From the NCBI GenBank assembly GCA_963969345.1, contig OZ017768.1, positions 558,001 to 622,000 of the forward strand: 64,000 nucleotides of DNA. Reading direction: 5' to 3'. Both the position numbers and the translations under genes were made by a program. Positions within the stretch are counted from its first letter, which is position 1. Each line of letters opens with the position of its first letter. Positions 1-11,052 of this stretch are shown piece by piece. This DNA is from Turbatrix aceti (Eukaryota; Nematoda; Chromadorea; Rhabditida; Panagrolaimidae). Below the pieces are notes generated by a model. The model was given only the letters and a program-made list of their open reading frames with translations, searched no databases and was not told the DNA's origin.

Positions 1-948
1 TCTGGAAACGGAAATTCTTTTTGGTCGTGGACGAGTATACGGAAGCCAGCAGTGTTAGATGTCGCTATGTAGTCTGTTACGTTGTCGAGAAGAATGACTC
101 GAAGGCCGTATATTGGACCCGCACGTTGAGATGAATAGGTTGCATTTAAGTTGAACATTAAGCATCGACCCATCACAGGATCAAAAAATTCTGTCCAGTC
201 ACTAAAAAACAATTGACACATTTTGATTTTTTTAACGATACGATACAACCATGTTACAAACTCACGCATCAACACAATCCTGAGTATTAAAACTGCATCC
301 CTGAATAAACGTCGAATACTGTATAACTGCATCCGATACATCATTGCTGCCAATTTCAAGTGCTAAAAGCCTGGATGCATGAACTTGAATAGCAACACCA
401 TCAGTTAGATCCGAAAATCCATACATAGTGACGTATTCCTCGAGAGTATCATTCTGAACCATGTTACACGTCTCAGAATTTTTACACGCTAACGATTGCA
501 CGTAGTACGTGTAGGTATCCATCAAACGCTCAACATTACCGATGCCATAGACTACAGATTTTTTGTAGGGATTCAGGCTGCAAATGGTTACGGCAGGAAA
601 AGGACGAGCTTGAAATTCCAAATCAATGCTGACGGATACGCCATGTTGAGTGTATTCCTTGACAATAAGCACAATCTGCCAGATGAGAACTCCAAGCGCT
701 GCGAGCGTGATTATAACCCAGAACGCCAGGCAATACAGGTTGCCCCGTGATCGCGAAATCTGGGGAATGCCATGGGTACTCGTCCACTCGGTAAAGCTCA
801 GTGTATGAGTCTCAGCCGATGTCACGCGCCGACGCATTCTAAAAAATATTTAAAAAAATTGACAATTGTTGGAAAAGCTGTCTAAGAAAAAAAACAAAAC
901 CAAATTCAACGTGTGTGCCGTGACTTACAGAAAAGTTGCCATCGTCAT
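1..948 (-). CDS. Degenerin-type DEG/ENaC sodium channel subunit, 3' part outside window
   Basis: An amiloride-sensitive-type cation channel subunit of the plasma membrane; the family forms trimeric Na+ channels used in mechanosensation, acid sensing or neuropeptide gating. The main exon (838-266) encodes a cytoplasmic HG motif (residues 22-23 counting from the ATG at 837), TM1 (about 36-59) and the nematode degenerin signature FPAVTICSLNPYKK just after TM1. The next exon (201-1) follows a GTGAGT donor and a TTTTTTAG acceptor in phase. It encodes DWTEFFDP, RAGPIYGLR and HDQKEFPFP, all typical of the extracellular finger/palm of nematode degenerins. The gene runs off the left edge, so TM2 and the pore are not visible. 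Start choice is uncertain: ATG 837 sits directly after a TTTTTAG acceptor, but a 20-nt micro-exon at 948-929 (ATG, GTAAGT donor) joins it in frame and adds seven residues. The family is certain; the exact paralogue is not. Confidence 0.88.
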
Positions 949-1531
949 AGCGTTGTCCTAGGCGCTAAAGCACGTGTCGCTTGGTAACAGACATGTAGCC
1001 TGGTGGATGCGCTTGAATGATGGGCTCGGCTTTGCTTGAAGCTGTCATGTTACTGTGTCGGATTCAACAATGTACAGAAAAATAAGAACACTTGAACAAA
1101 AATTTTCACAATTTGCAATTTTGAATGTGTTTCGCACACATTAAATTTCCAGTTGCAATCATTCTTCTTAGACATGTAAGCTGCACCTTTTAAGTCCAAT
1201 ACTCCTGCAGGGGTCCACGCAACACCTTGTTTTTGTGTACACGTGAAGGGAAAGATGTTTCCATAAAATGCAACTCGTCCATTTCTTTCTTCGACCCGTT
1301 GTGTAATAAACGCCGCGGAGCAAATAACCCCTCAACGCTCATGGATGCCTGAACACTTTTAATTTGCTTACATCGATCGCAGCAAGTGCGGCTGCACACT
1401 TACATCATCAACGGTGGTATCTGTGGCGGTAGGGTAGTGATAACCAATTCATTTGAAGACCATTTATACCAGTACTTCTGTATATTCCCTTTTTTGCTCT
1501 CAGCCTCTGTACAGGTGTACAGGTGACAGAC
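838..1531. promoter_or_regulatory. Divergent intergenic region between degenerin and KCTD-like genes
   Basis: No convincing coding sequence apart from the possible 20-nt first exon of the degenerin (929-948). It should hold both promoters. A pyrimidine-rich acceptor (TTTTTTGCTCTCAG) ends at about 1502, some 30 bp before the KCTD-like start codon, consistent with a 5' UTR intron or a spliced-leader site. Confidence 0.4.
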
Positions 1532-2251
1532 ATGGCAACCCCAACGTATTACACAAAAGAATACCACGGAAACGATATCATCGAGCTCAACGTTGGTGGA
1601 GTGCTATACGCGACGAGATACGCGACTTTGGCACTGTCCAAGAGTCCCTATTTTGAAGCGGCATTCAAGATTACAACTCGTGGGACAATTGTTGAAACTG
1701 TCGGAACAGTTTTTGTAAGTATTGGTAAATTTAGAGTTTTTTTTAACAAGATTTGTTTTAAAACTACTTTTGACCATATTAAGTAAGCAATTTTTATCAG
1801 TTTAAAACAAACTGTTTTATAAATATTTTATTGTTCCTCTGCCAACATTCCCCCAAGCATCCCAATTTCAGCGAGACAAAAACGGTCGTCTGTTCATCGA
1901 TCGCGACGGCGATCTCTTCCGCTATGTTATGCAATTTATGAGAGACGGAGCGCATGTTGTATTGCCTGAGGACACGACGTATCTCAAAATGCTTAGGGTA
2001 ACACTTTTTATCGCTTAAAAAAAATTGAAACAAAAAACATTTTGCAGCGAGAAGCTCAATTTTTCGGACTTTTAAAAATGATAAACATTGTCGAAAACAT
2101 TCTCCGATCCCGTGGCATCCAATTTAGCATGACAAATTCCTGCACAAATCCTAACTCGGCACTGGTTACGCCAAGAATGACACCAAGAAATACTCCAAAG
2201 GTTGGACGGCGATTAGTTCAACAACCTCAGATCAACAATGTTCTTTTGTAA
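1532..2251 (+). CDS. KCTD-like BTB/POZ (T1-type) domain protein
   Basis: A 170-residue protein from three exons (1532-1714, 1872-1997, 2048-2251) whose junctions keep phase: GTAAGT/TTTCAG and GTAACA/TTTGCAG. It is almost entirely a potassium-channel-tetramerisation-type BTB domain: IIELNVGG near residue 16, the SKSPYFEAAF stretch, FIDRDGDLFRYVMQFMRDG (about 70-88), then LPED and REAQFFGL. KCTD proteins usually oligomerise and act as cullin-3 substrate adaptors or channel/GPCR modulators. Here only about 55 residues follow the BTB, Ser/Thr/Pro-rich with PRMTPRNTPK and no second domain. ATG 1532 is chosen because it lies about 30 bp after a good acceptor and precedes the domain immediately. An AATAAA lies at 2261, ten bases past the stop. 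The KCTD subclass is not assignable. Confidence 0.88.
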
Positions 2252-2431
2252 AAATTGAGAAATAAAAACGTCGTTTTTTTACATTTTTGTATGTTATAAC
2301 TATCTAAATGCTGCCATATATGAAGCTGAGTTAATAAATTGTTGTCAAAAAATTACTATTTTTAAGATATTCTTTATGCATCTCGCCAATAGACTCATCA
2401 AAAACAAAAAAAATCAACAAACAACTGCTTA

Positions 2432-3699
2432 CTACATAAAGATACGTCCATGAACGATATCCAGCTTCATAATGATATGCCGCTTAGGTGACGGAGACAT
2501 CTGTGTTGAGGGACCGGTTGTTTCCAGGCGACTGACCTAAAGAATAAAAATTCCGCGTCAATCCCAGTTGAAATCGAAAAAAAAACTCACAGAAGTTGAC
2601 GATCCTTCATTGGGTGAAGGTTTGCGCTTGCGCTGTCCCGGTCGGCAGCCCTCCTCGATCTTGGTAGCCCGGAGGTCGCTTTCAAAGCCAACATACCGCC
2701 GACCGAGTTTCTTAACCGCCCGGTGTTCGCTTTCAGGGGAAAGAGGCATCTGGTTTTCATTGCAGTCCCTGAAAACCGGCGATCTGGCTCCCGAAACGAA
2801 AAAAAGAAACTTACACAAGGCTCTCAATGTCGGAGGAGGAAACGTGATCGTCAGCCTTGACGCCATCCGTAAAGCCGTCGATCCGGGGACGCAATTCGAA
2901 GCGTTCGTGGGGGGGCAACGTGATCGAGTTGTCCAGGAGTCCATTAATGTCGATGAATTTCTGGTTCCGGAAGTAAGTCGCTGGTTCACGGATTTTCTTG
3001 AGCCTGAAATGGTCGCATTGTTATTGGGCGGGCCAAAAAAAAGCGCAAAACTAACGATACTGTAGGATAAATTGTGTACTTGCGACGATCCGTCTCGACG
3101 GCCTGTGCGACACGCTGTGCCTCGGTATGATCCTTGGTTTCCTTGTTGGCGTAGTAGTCGTCAATCGCAGTTTTCTTCATTATACCGTATTCCGCTGAAA
3201 TAGGAATAATCAGAAATGACCTACAGAGACTGAAAAAGGCTATGTATAAAAGCTCAAAAATTGGACTAAAATAAAATTCCCCGAACCAACCTGCAAGAGC
3301 GACCAATTCTTTCGGCATGCCAGGAACGTAATCCGCATATCGGTGAACATTTGGCAGCTTACAAATCAACGGCGCAGCCTGCAAAAGCTTCAATATTTCT
3401 GAAAAAACCAAAAAATATCAACTTACAGGCCGAGGAGGCGTCCGAGCACGATAGCATTGCAGAAAACCGACGAGATCCTCGATGCGAATGCCAAGTAGAT
3501 CAAAAGCCCCGATGACTTCATCCACATCGTATTCGGGGGCTTCCAGAGCCCTAAGAGCGCCACCAATGCGCTGGATGAACTCGGTGAAGGCAGTAACGAC
3601 GAGTTGACAAGCATTCCTGTCAACGCCAATTACCGGACTTTCCTTGTAAACAACATTGAGCAGCAGGTGATTCACGTTATTCTCGACGGTGGTAGGCAT
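2432..3699 (-). CDS. Histone-fold protein resembling TFIID subunit TAF8 (TAF3/TAF8-type)
   Basis: Six exons (3699-3427, 3378-3291, 3194-3080, 3003-2815, 2768-2591, 2536-2432) splice in phase to 315 residues, close to the usual length of metazoan TAF8 (about 310). Residues about 10-85 form a bromodomain-associated (BTP) histone fold: NACQLVVTAFTEFIQRIGG, then YDVDEVIGAFDLLGIRIEDLVGFLQ. A proline-containing linker (PLICKLPNVHRYADYVP) follows, as after the histone fold of TAF8 and TAF3. A charged helical stretch comes next, and the penultimate exon ends with a basic GQRKRKP that could be a nuclear localisation signal. TAF8 pairs with TAF10 in TFIID. No PHD finger is present, which argues against full-length TAF3. 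The gene ends tail-to-tail with the KCTD-like gene (180 bp between stops). The histone fold is clear; the TAF8 assignment is an inference from length, layout and linker. Confidence 0.65.
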
Positions 3700-3921
3700 C
3701 GTAACAGAACACCCGAAATGTGGGAGGATTAGCAAAGCAACTGCGCATAGACCAGAAAATTTGGAATAACGATTACAACAAACAAGCGCGCGCGCAACGT
3801 TGCAAAAAGAACAGAACTGTAATCTCAAAGCGAAAATTGTAACACAATGCGAATAGTAATGGTTTTGAAGAGAAAATAACAATTGTACTTTTTTACGATT
3901 TCTTTCCAACTTTTTTTTGGT

Positions 3922-4608
3922 TTTTACAGTAGTGTTTATCTGATATCAGGTTTAGACTGATATCAGGGTCTGATACTGATACTGATATCAGATCAGTATC
4001 AGTCAGGCAAGAATTTTGAAAGGTCAACATGATATCATGATAGCAAAAATCAATATCAATCAGTATCATGATCTCAGAAAAAAGTATCATGATACTGATA
4101 TCTCAATCAAAAAAACGGAAGCAACAACAAAAAGCGGGTTTAAAGCAGTGTGGCAAAATTTCGGGAGAGATTACAATCCGTGAAAAAATCTCCGGAGTAT
4201 AAAAACTAGGTTTTACCGTCATTTTTTTCGTTATTTTTTATTTTTGAACACTGAAATCTTCTGCGAAATTTTTTTTACCCGAAAGAATCTCCGGATATTC
4301 TCTGGAGAAATTCTCTTGAGAGATTTTGAAGATTCACTTTTTTTACTAGTTTTTCTAAACGACGACATTGCATGTTATTTATTCAAATGAAATTGAATTT
4401 GAGATTTTTTGTGGGATTTTTTTCATATCAGACAGATATCACGATATCAGACTGATATCATGATATCAGCCTGATATCAGGTTACTATCAGTCAGGCACA
4501 TTTTTTTTCCTTCAACCTGATATCAGTATCAGATCATGATACTTTTTTTAAGTATCAGATCAGATCATGATATCAAAAAAACGGTATCAGATAAACACTA
4601 TTTTACAG
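3922..4608. mobile_element. hAT-type MITE (671 bp) built from TGATATCA-like repeats, with 8-bp target duplication
   Basis: The element spans 3930-4600. Left end TAGTGTTTATCTGATA and right end TATCAGATAAACACTA are perfect terminal inverted repeats. Both sides carry the 8-bp direct repeat TTTTACAG (3922-3929 and 4601-4608), the duplication length typical of hAT transposases. The subterminal 150-200 bp on each side are saturated with short palindromic GATATC/TGATATCA and TATCATGATA motifs. The interior is AT-rich and encodes no transposase, so this is a non-autonomous element. Confidence 0.85.
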
Positions 4609-4805
4609 TGTTTGAGCCTTTTTGACGCTTCTTTTTTGATATTTTTTTGTGATTTTTTTATATGGGAGGGACTTTAATTTATATATCCTCTGGCGTGCGA
4701 ATTGATATTACTGGTGTTTTTGGTTTCAAAAAAATTGTGGTTATTTTTAAAGCGGTAACCAGACCGAAAACAGGGAATTTTAGCACTCCAGCCTGGAACC
4801 TTCGG

Positions 4806-4932
4806 CAAGGGTGTCAATCAGGCCGGGCCTGATGATGAGTCGGCCCGGGCCGGGCCTGACTTCAAGCAGGCCGGCCCGGACCTGACCTCAAGCGGGCCGG
4901 GCAGACAAAAATTCGACCCGATGACTCCCTTG
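4806..4932. mobile_element. Short GC-rich MITE, CAAGGGTGTCAA family (127 bp), copy A
   Basis: Starts with CAAGGGTGTCAATC and ends with GATGACTCCCTTG, a slightly decayed inverted copy. The interior is dominated by GGCCCGGGCC-type palindromes. Flanking octamers ACCTTCGG and ATGTTCGG match at 6 of 8 positions, suggesting an old hAT-length target duplication. The same terminal sequence and interior occur in the 300-bp element at 56321-56620. Confidence 0.65.
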
Positions 4933-5183
4933 ATGTTCGGGTACGCGACAACAGTGATGTTACCCAATCCAAGATAAATATCAGTTTTAACTAATTTATT
5001 AAAGGTTTTTGATCACGGTGTTGGCATTTCTACGGCGAACTGAACAATAATTTGTTGACAAATTATACAAAATTTGAATTTTGTTTTATGCATCCCACAA
5101 ATAAATAGTAAATCAATGATAAACAAGCAAATTACCAACAATGACAACAATCGAGAGTCTCAGTTTCAGCACCTGTTTTAAAA

Positions 5184-6930
5184 CTAGGCAGTTTCTTGAT
5201 TGAACCCATTCAAGTGTTCATTGTAGATCTCCGTACTTGTAATAGACATATTCTTCTTGTCGTCAACTATCTCGAAATATTTTTCGGCAGTGTCACTATC
5301 GTTCTTTTCCAGAGACTTGCAGTACCAGTAGATGCTTGATCCTTTAATGACCGTGATGCAGGTACACTGAATAAAATAAGTTAAACCTTTGACTCCACAA
5401 GTAATGCTGAGAGCGATATTGTGCATCCAAAAAATAGCCATAAATGGAAATCTATTCGGGGTTATTAACTCTCGAATGATGCGGCACTCAGGGCCGAGGT
5501 TCTTTTGATCCATGAAGGTAAACGCAAACCACGTGCTGCAAATATACATCCAGGCAGTCATTAAAATAGGACTACAGCTTGACGAGTATTGGATTCTGAG
5601 GTGTCGGGGTAGGAAGCCCAATCCGAGTAACGTGATTAATGTTAATGACACGTAGCCGAGGGTCATGAACTGGATATCCGTGTGGAAGGAGACTTGGAAA
5701 TCGTACAGGTAAGACTTGTCATTGAAAATAATGACCTGGTTTTCTGATGTCGAATATTCGTAGTAAGGGTTATCCTAAAGTGAAATTATTAACCTTGAAC
5801 ATGGCAACAAAAGTTCTGCATTTGTTGGCATTATTTCAAAAAACCAACCGTCAAGTACAGTAAATTATTTCTAACTTGAGTTCGAATGTAGCAAACTAAA
5901 GTACCATTTGGTAGGCCTTCAATTTCAATATTCCGGTACCGAAAGTAGACGTCTTTTACTGCATAGAACGTCTGAATTCCTAAGACAATGGGTAGATAAC
6001 ACATAACAATTTTCTTAACACTCAAAGCCGATCGGACACATCCAACAAGCCACTTGAACGTGCACAACTTCTTGAAAAGCGCACGAATACTGCACTTTGG
6101 AGTCATGAATGCAAAATCATCAATTTTGCTCGCTTTTATAAAGCTGAATCTTTTCGCATTGTTAAATAGAATCACAAGCAGGATGCCGTTGTTACGCTTG
6201 ATAATTTTGTTCGCATGGTAAACAATCAAGGACGTCATCAGGATTACCCTGACGAAAAAAACAACTGGAATGCGACCTGTTGAGATGAGCCCATCAAATT
6301 CGCTGCAGTAATTGCTCATATAAATGTTTGTGAAAATAAAATCGCAAACTGCACCAAGTGATAACGATCCTAGGATCAGGCTCACGGTTCGGGCAACGCC
6401 AGTCTTCGACACAATATATGTGAAGAACGACTGAATTACGATAAAACAAAGCGTAACATATACGTTGGAAATAATGTAGACAGGATTGACCTTTGAGTAG
6501 TAACGATCGTAGATTTTGACAAGTTTTGCCAAGTTTATTGGCGAATTAGGGTTATTCACGAAGCTTACGTCTTCCTGGAATTAGTATTTATACAATTGAT
6601 GATTGGACAATTTTAAAAAGATATAGCCAGTGCTATCGATGAAGCAAATTGAGTACAAAAAAAACTCACTCCTTGATAGTCAACAGTATTGATGACCTGG
6701 TCTCGAACAAAGCACATGCCAGCATTATCAATAATGTAGGTAGTATGGTCAACGAAGACGAACCAATAATACAAATAAAAGATAGTATAACTCAACCCAA
6801 ATCCAACAACAAGCAATGAAATTACAAAAAAACAAGTCTTGATAATTTGCAAAATGTTCTGCTGAGGCATATGTTTCTTGTAATACCTCGCAGAGGCACT
6901 TTTTTCATTCTGCTTGGAAGGAAAAACCAT
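5184..6930 (-). CDS. Unrecognised multipass membrane protein, copy A
   Basis: Three exons (6930-6670, 6574-5849, 5774-5184) join at phase 0 to give 525 residues. Hydrophobic segments are spread along the protein: one in exon 1 (about residues 33-60), several in exon 2 (for example IISNVYVTLCFIVIQSFFTY, VSLILGSLSLGAV and IPVVFFVRVILMTSLIVY) and further ones in exon 3 (GYVSLTLITLLGLGF, the PILMTAWMYICSTWF region and FMAIFWMHNIALSI). The C-terminus is hydrophilic and acidic. It looks like a polytopic plasma-membrane protein of chemoreceptor size or larger, but I recognise no family motif. Start codon 6930 is chosen because TTTGTCAG, an acceptor-like site, lies 8 bp upstream; an upstream GTG-initiated extension is less likely. 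Copy B differs at only three residues that I can see. Confidence 0.7.
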
Positions 6931-7417
6931 TCTGTCGCCTGACAAACGTGAGCTTGCAAGAAAAACTAGTACAAGACGAATCACAACCCACTCAAACAGA
7001 AAAACAAGCGGTTCAGCCGATGCTGCTATTAGTGGTCAGTCGTTCCAGGTCAGTGTCAGGAAAGACACATGATGCGCACAAACAAACGGACGCTTTAATA
7101 TTGATTTGGTTGAAGCTGCAGCTGTGGCTAGGCAACTATATAGTCACAATTCTGGGAAGCACGCAAAGGACCGCCGGAGCTAACCAAATATAACTCAACT
7201 TTACCCAAACTTGAGGTAAATATTGAATTCCGCTTTTGTGAAAACATGTGGCAGAAAACCAACAAATTTTGGAATGTCTTTGCTAAGGCTAATATAATAA
7301 TTGGACCGTATATCACAAATTCCATGGATAAGCAAAAATCATGGACTGAAGCTTCAAAACAAGATCAAGTTTGAAGGGTTACCAACATTTAAAATTAAAT
7401 TGGATCAAAATGCGCAT
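6931..7417. other. Non-coding flank upstream of membrane gene copy A
   Basis: No gene is supported here. The stretch is duplicated at 9940-10427 and probably contains the promoter of the membrane-protein gene. Confidence 0.5.
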
Positions 7418-7617
7418 NNNNNNNNNNNNNNNNNNNNNNNNNNNNNNNNNNNNNNNNNNNNNNNNNNNNNNNNNNNNNNNNNNNNNNNNNNNNNNNNNNN
7501 NNNNNNNNNNNNNNNNNNNNNNNNNNNNNNNNNNNNNNNNNNNNNNNNNNNNNNNNNNNNNNNNNNNNNNNNNNNNNNNNNNNNNNNNNNNNNNNNNNNN
7601 NNNNNNNNNNNNNNNNN
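7418..7617. other. Assembly gap, 200 N
   Basis: Exactly 200 N, a placeholder rather than a measured length. It separates the two copies of the 3-kb unit, so the true junction between the copies is unknown. Confidence 0.99.
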
Positions 7618-7814
7618 TGTTTGAGCCTTTTTGACGCTTCTTTTTTGATATTTTTTTGTGATTTTTTTTTATGGGAGGGACTTTAATTTATATATCCTCT
7701 GGCGTGCGAATTGATATTACTGGTGTTTTTGGTTTCAAAAAAATTGTGGTTATTTTTAAAGCGGTAACCAAACCGAAAACAGGGAATTTTAGCACTCCAG
7801 CCTGGAACCTTCGG

Positions 7815-7941
7815 CAAGGGTGTCAATCAGGCCGGGCCTGATGATGAGTCGGCCCGGGCCGGGCCTGACTTCTAGCAGGCCGGCCCGGACCTGACCTCAA
7901 GCGGGCCGGGCAGACAAAAATTCGACCCGATGACTCCCTTG
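7815..7941. mobile_element. Short GC-rich MITE, CAAGGGTGTCAA family, copy B
   Basis: Duplicate of the element at 4806-4932, carried inside the second copy of the 3-kb unit. It is therefore not an independent insertion. Confidence 0.65.
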
Positions 7942-8192
7942 ATGTTCGGGTACGCGACAACAGTGATGTTACCCAATCCAAGATAAATATCAGTTTTAAC
8001 TAATTTATTAAAGGTTTTTGATCACGGTGTTGGCATTTCTACGGCGAACTGAACAATAATTTGTTGACAAATTATACAAAATTTGAATTTTGTTTTATGC
8101 ATCCCACAAATAAATAGTAAATCAATGATAAACAAGCAAATTACCAACAATGACAACAATCGAGAGTCTCAGTTTCAGCACCTGTTTTAAAA

Positions 8193-9939
8193 CTAGGCAG
8201 TTTCTTGATTGAACCCATTCAAGTGTTCATTGTAGATCTCCGTACTTGTAATAGACGTATTCTTCTTGTCGTCAACTATCTCGAAATATTTTTCGGCAGT
8301 GTCACTATCGTTCTTTTCCAGAGACTTGCAGTACCAGTAGATGCTTGATCCTTTAATGACCGTGATGCAGGTACACTGAATAAAATAAGTTAAACCTTTG
8401 ACTCCACAAGTAATGCTGAGAGCGATATTGTGCATCCAAAAAATAGCCATAAATGGAAATCTATTCGGGGTTATTAACTCTCGAATGATGCGGCACTCAG
8501 GGCCGAGGTTCTTTTGATCCATGAAGGTAAACGCAAACCACGTGCTGCAAATATACATCCAGGCAGTCATTAAAATAGGACTACAGCTTGACGAGTATTG
8601 GATTCTGAGGTGTCGGGGTAGGAAGCCCAATCCGAGTAACGTGATTAATGTTAATGACACGTAGCCGAGGGTCATGAACTGGATATCCGTGTGGAAGGAG
8701 ACTTGGAAATCGTACAGGTAAGACTTGTCATTGAAAATAATGACCTGGTTTTCTGATGTCGAATATTCGTAGTAAGGGTTATCCTAAAGTGAAATTATTA
8801 ACTTTAAACATGGCAACAAAAGTTCTGCATTTGTTGGCATTATTTCAAAAAACCAACCGTCAAGTACAGTAAATTATTTCTAACTTGAGTTCGAATGTAG
8901 CAAACTAAAGTACCATTTGGTAGGCCTTCAATTTCAATATTCCGGTACCGAAAGTAGACGTCTTTTACTGCATAGAACGTCTGAATTCCTAAGACAATGG
9001 GTAGATAACACATAACAATTTTCTTAACACTCAAAGCCGCTCGGACACATCCAACAAGCCACTTGAACGTGCACAACTTCTTGAAAAGCGCACGAATACT
9101 GCACTTTGGAGTCATGAATGCAAAATCATCAATTTTGCTCGCTTTTATAAAGCTGAATCTTTTCGCATTGTTAAATAGAATCACAAGCAGGATGCCGTTG
9201 TTACGCTTGATAATTTTGTTCGCATGGTAAACAATCAAGGACGTCATCAGGATTACCCTGACGAAAAAAACAACTGGAATGCGACCTGTTGAGATGAGCC
9301 CATCAAATTCGCTGCAGTAATTGCTCATATAAATGTTTGTGAAAATAAAATCGCAAACTGCACCAAGTGATAACGATCCTAGGATCAGGCTCACGGTTCG
9401 GGCAACGCCAGTCTTCGACACAATATATGTGAAGAACGACTGAATTACGATAAAACAAAGCGTAACATATACGTTGGAAATAATGTAGACAGGATTGACC
9501 TTTGAGTAGTAACGATCGTAGATTTTGACAAGTTTTGCCAAGTTTATTGGCGAATTAGGGTTATTCACGAAGCTTACGTCTTCCTGGAATTAGTATTTAT
9601 ACAATTGATGATTGGACAATTTTAAAAAGATATAGCCAGCGCTATCGATGAAGCAAATTGAGTACAAAAAAAACTCACTCCTTGATAGTCAACAGTATTG
9701 ATGACCTGGTCTCGAACAAAGCACATGCCAGCATTATCAATAATGTAGGTAGTATGGTCAACGAAGACGAACCAATAATACAAATAAAAGATAGTATAAC
9801 TCAACCCAAATCCAACAACAAGCAATGAAATTACAAAAAAACAAGTCTTGATAAATTGCAAAATGTTCTGCTGAGGCATATGTTTCTTGTAATACCTCGC
9901 AGAGGCACTTTTTTCATTCTGCTTGGAAGGAAAAACCAT
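8193..9939 (-). CDS. Unrecognised multipass membrane protein, copy B
   Basis: Same three-exon structure as copy A (9939-9679, 9583-8858, 8783-8193), encoding 525 residues with the same membrane segments. Visible amino-acid differences from copy A are Ile to Phe in the first exon (QNILQF), Ser to Ala in the second (CVRAALS) and Met to Thr near the C-terminus (KKNTSI). All splice sites and the reading frame are intact, so both copies are potentially functional if the duplication is real. The low divergence also fits two alleles placed in tandem by the assembler. Confidence 0.7.
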
Positions 9940-11052
9940 TCTGTCGCCTGACAAACGTGAGCTTGCAAGAAAAACTAGTACAAGACGAATCACAACCCAC
10001 TCAAACAGAAAAACAAGCGGTTCAGCCGATGCTGCTATTAGTGGTCAGTCGTTCCAGGTCAGTGTCAGGAAAGACACATGATGCGCACAAACAAACGGAC
10101 GCTTTAATATTGATTTGGTTGAAGCTGCAGCTGTGGCTAGGCAACTATATAGTCACAATTCTGGGAAGCACGCAAAGGACCGCCGGAGCTAACCAAATAT
10201 AACTCAACTTTACCCAAACTTGAGGTAAATATTGAATTCCGCTTTTGTGAAAACATGTGGCAGAAAACCAACAAATTTTGGAATGTCTTTGCTAAGGCTA
10301 ATATAATAATTGGACCGTATATCACAAATTCCATGGATAAGCAAAAATCATGGACTGAAGCTTCAAAACAAGATCAAGTTTGAAGGGTTACCAACATTTA
10401 AAATTAAATTGGATCAAAATGCGCATTTTGCATCGGATTAAAGAAAATAGCACAGACGGTAATTTACTGTCCTTCTGATTTCTTAGCACCACATTACATA
10501 CATACAATATTATAATGTGAATCCATGGGACGTCTACCTCTGTCGATGGATGCCGACGTGGACTTTGGAGTGATGTTGTATTATAGCCTATTGTTTACAA
10601 AAATACATTGGTGTAAACATTTTAAAATTCTAAACATTTTTTGCTCCGTTATTTCTGCTCTAATAAAAAAGATGATAATGTTGATCTGGGTAACACCTGG
10701 AGCCTGTCACCTATTTTCTTCCCTTTTTATCGATTTGCCTCTGCTTTCTCCGTATTAGCCGGATTCTTATCAACCTTTCCTTCCAAGGTCAGTCGGCGGT
10801 AGCTAGCGTTCGCTTTGTCGCGTGCCTTTGCCTTTGGTCTGTGCTCGATTAGCTGACGGTTGACACCGTCGATTAATTTTTTATCGTCATCTATCCATTA
10901 TCGCGTTGTTGTCTGTGTTCAAATATACACTTGTTTATTTTTGTGTGCAGTCAGCGAGTTATTAGTTGTTATTGGCTTGTGCATTGATTGTGTTTGCTTT
11001 TTTTTGTTTTTTTTGCAATCAATTGATTGATTCAACAGCGAAGGCATACACC
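9940..11052. other. Intergenic region upstream of the Rab32-like gene
   Basis: The left part up to 10427 is the end of the 3-kb repeat unit. From 10428 to 11052 the sequence is unique with no supported gene. It is AT-rich, with a moderately GC-richer stretch at about 10790-10880, and probably holds the Rab32-like promoter and 5' UTR. Confidence 0.4.

Larger units (their letters stand above)
4609..7417. repeat. Tandem 3-kb unit, copy A
   Basis: This segment recurs at 7618-10427 with a constant offset of 3009 and very few differences. Copy A begins exactly where the hAT-type MITE's right target duplication ends and stops at a 200-N gap. It contains a short GC-rich MITE and one complete membrane-protein gene. 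Confidence 0.95.
7618..10427. repeat. Tandem 3-kb unit, copy B
   Basis: Near-identical to 4609-7417/7418 at a constant offset of 3009. It starts at the TGTTTGAGCC that follows the MITE target duplication in copy A and continues past the point where copy A meets the gap. Divergence is limited to a handful of substitutions and compensating changes in a T-run. Confidence 0.95.

Noticed and set aside
2568..3065. Open frame of 165 codons on the plus strand
   Set aside because: It overlaps antisense to phase-consistent exons of the TAF8-like gene, has no splice partners and no domain.
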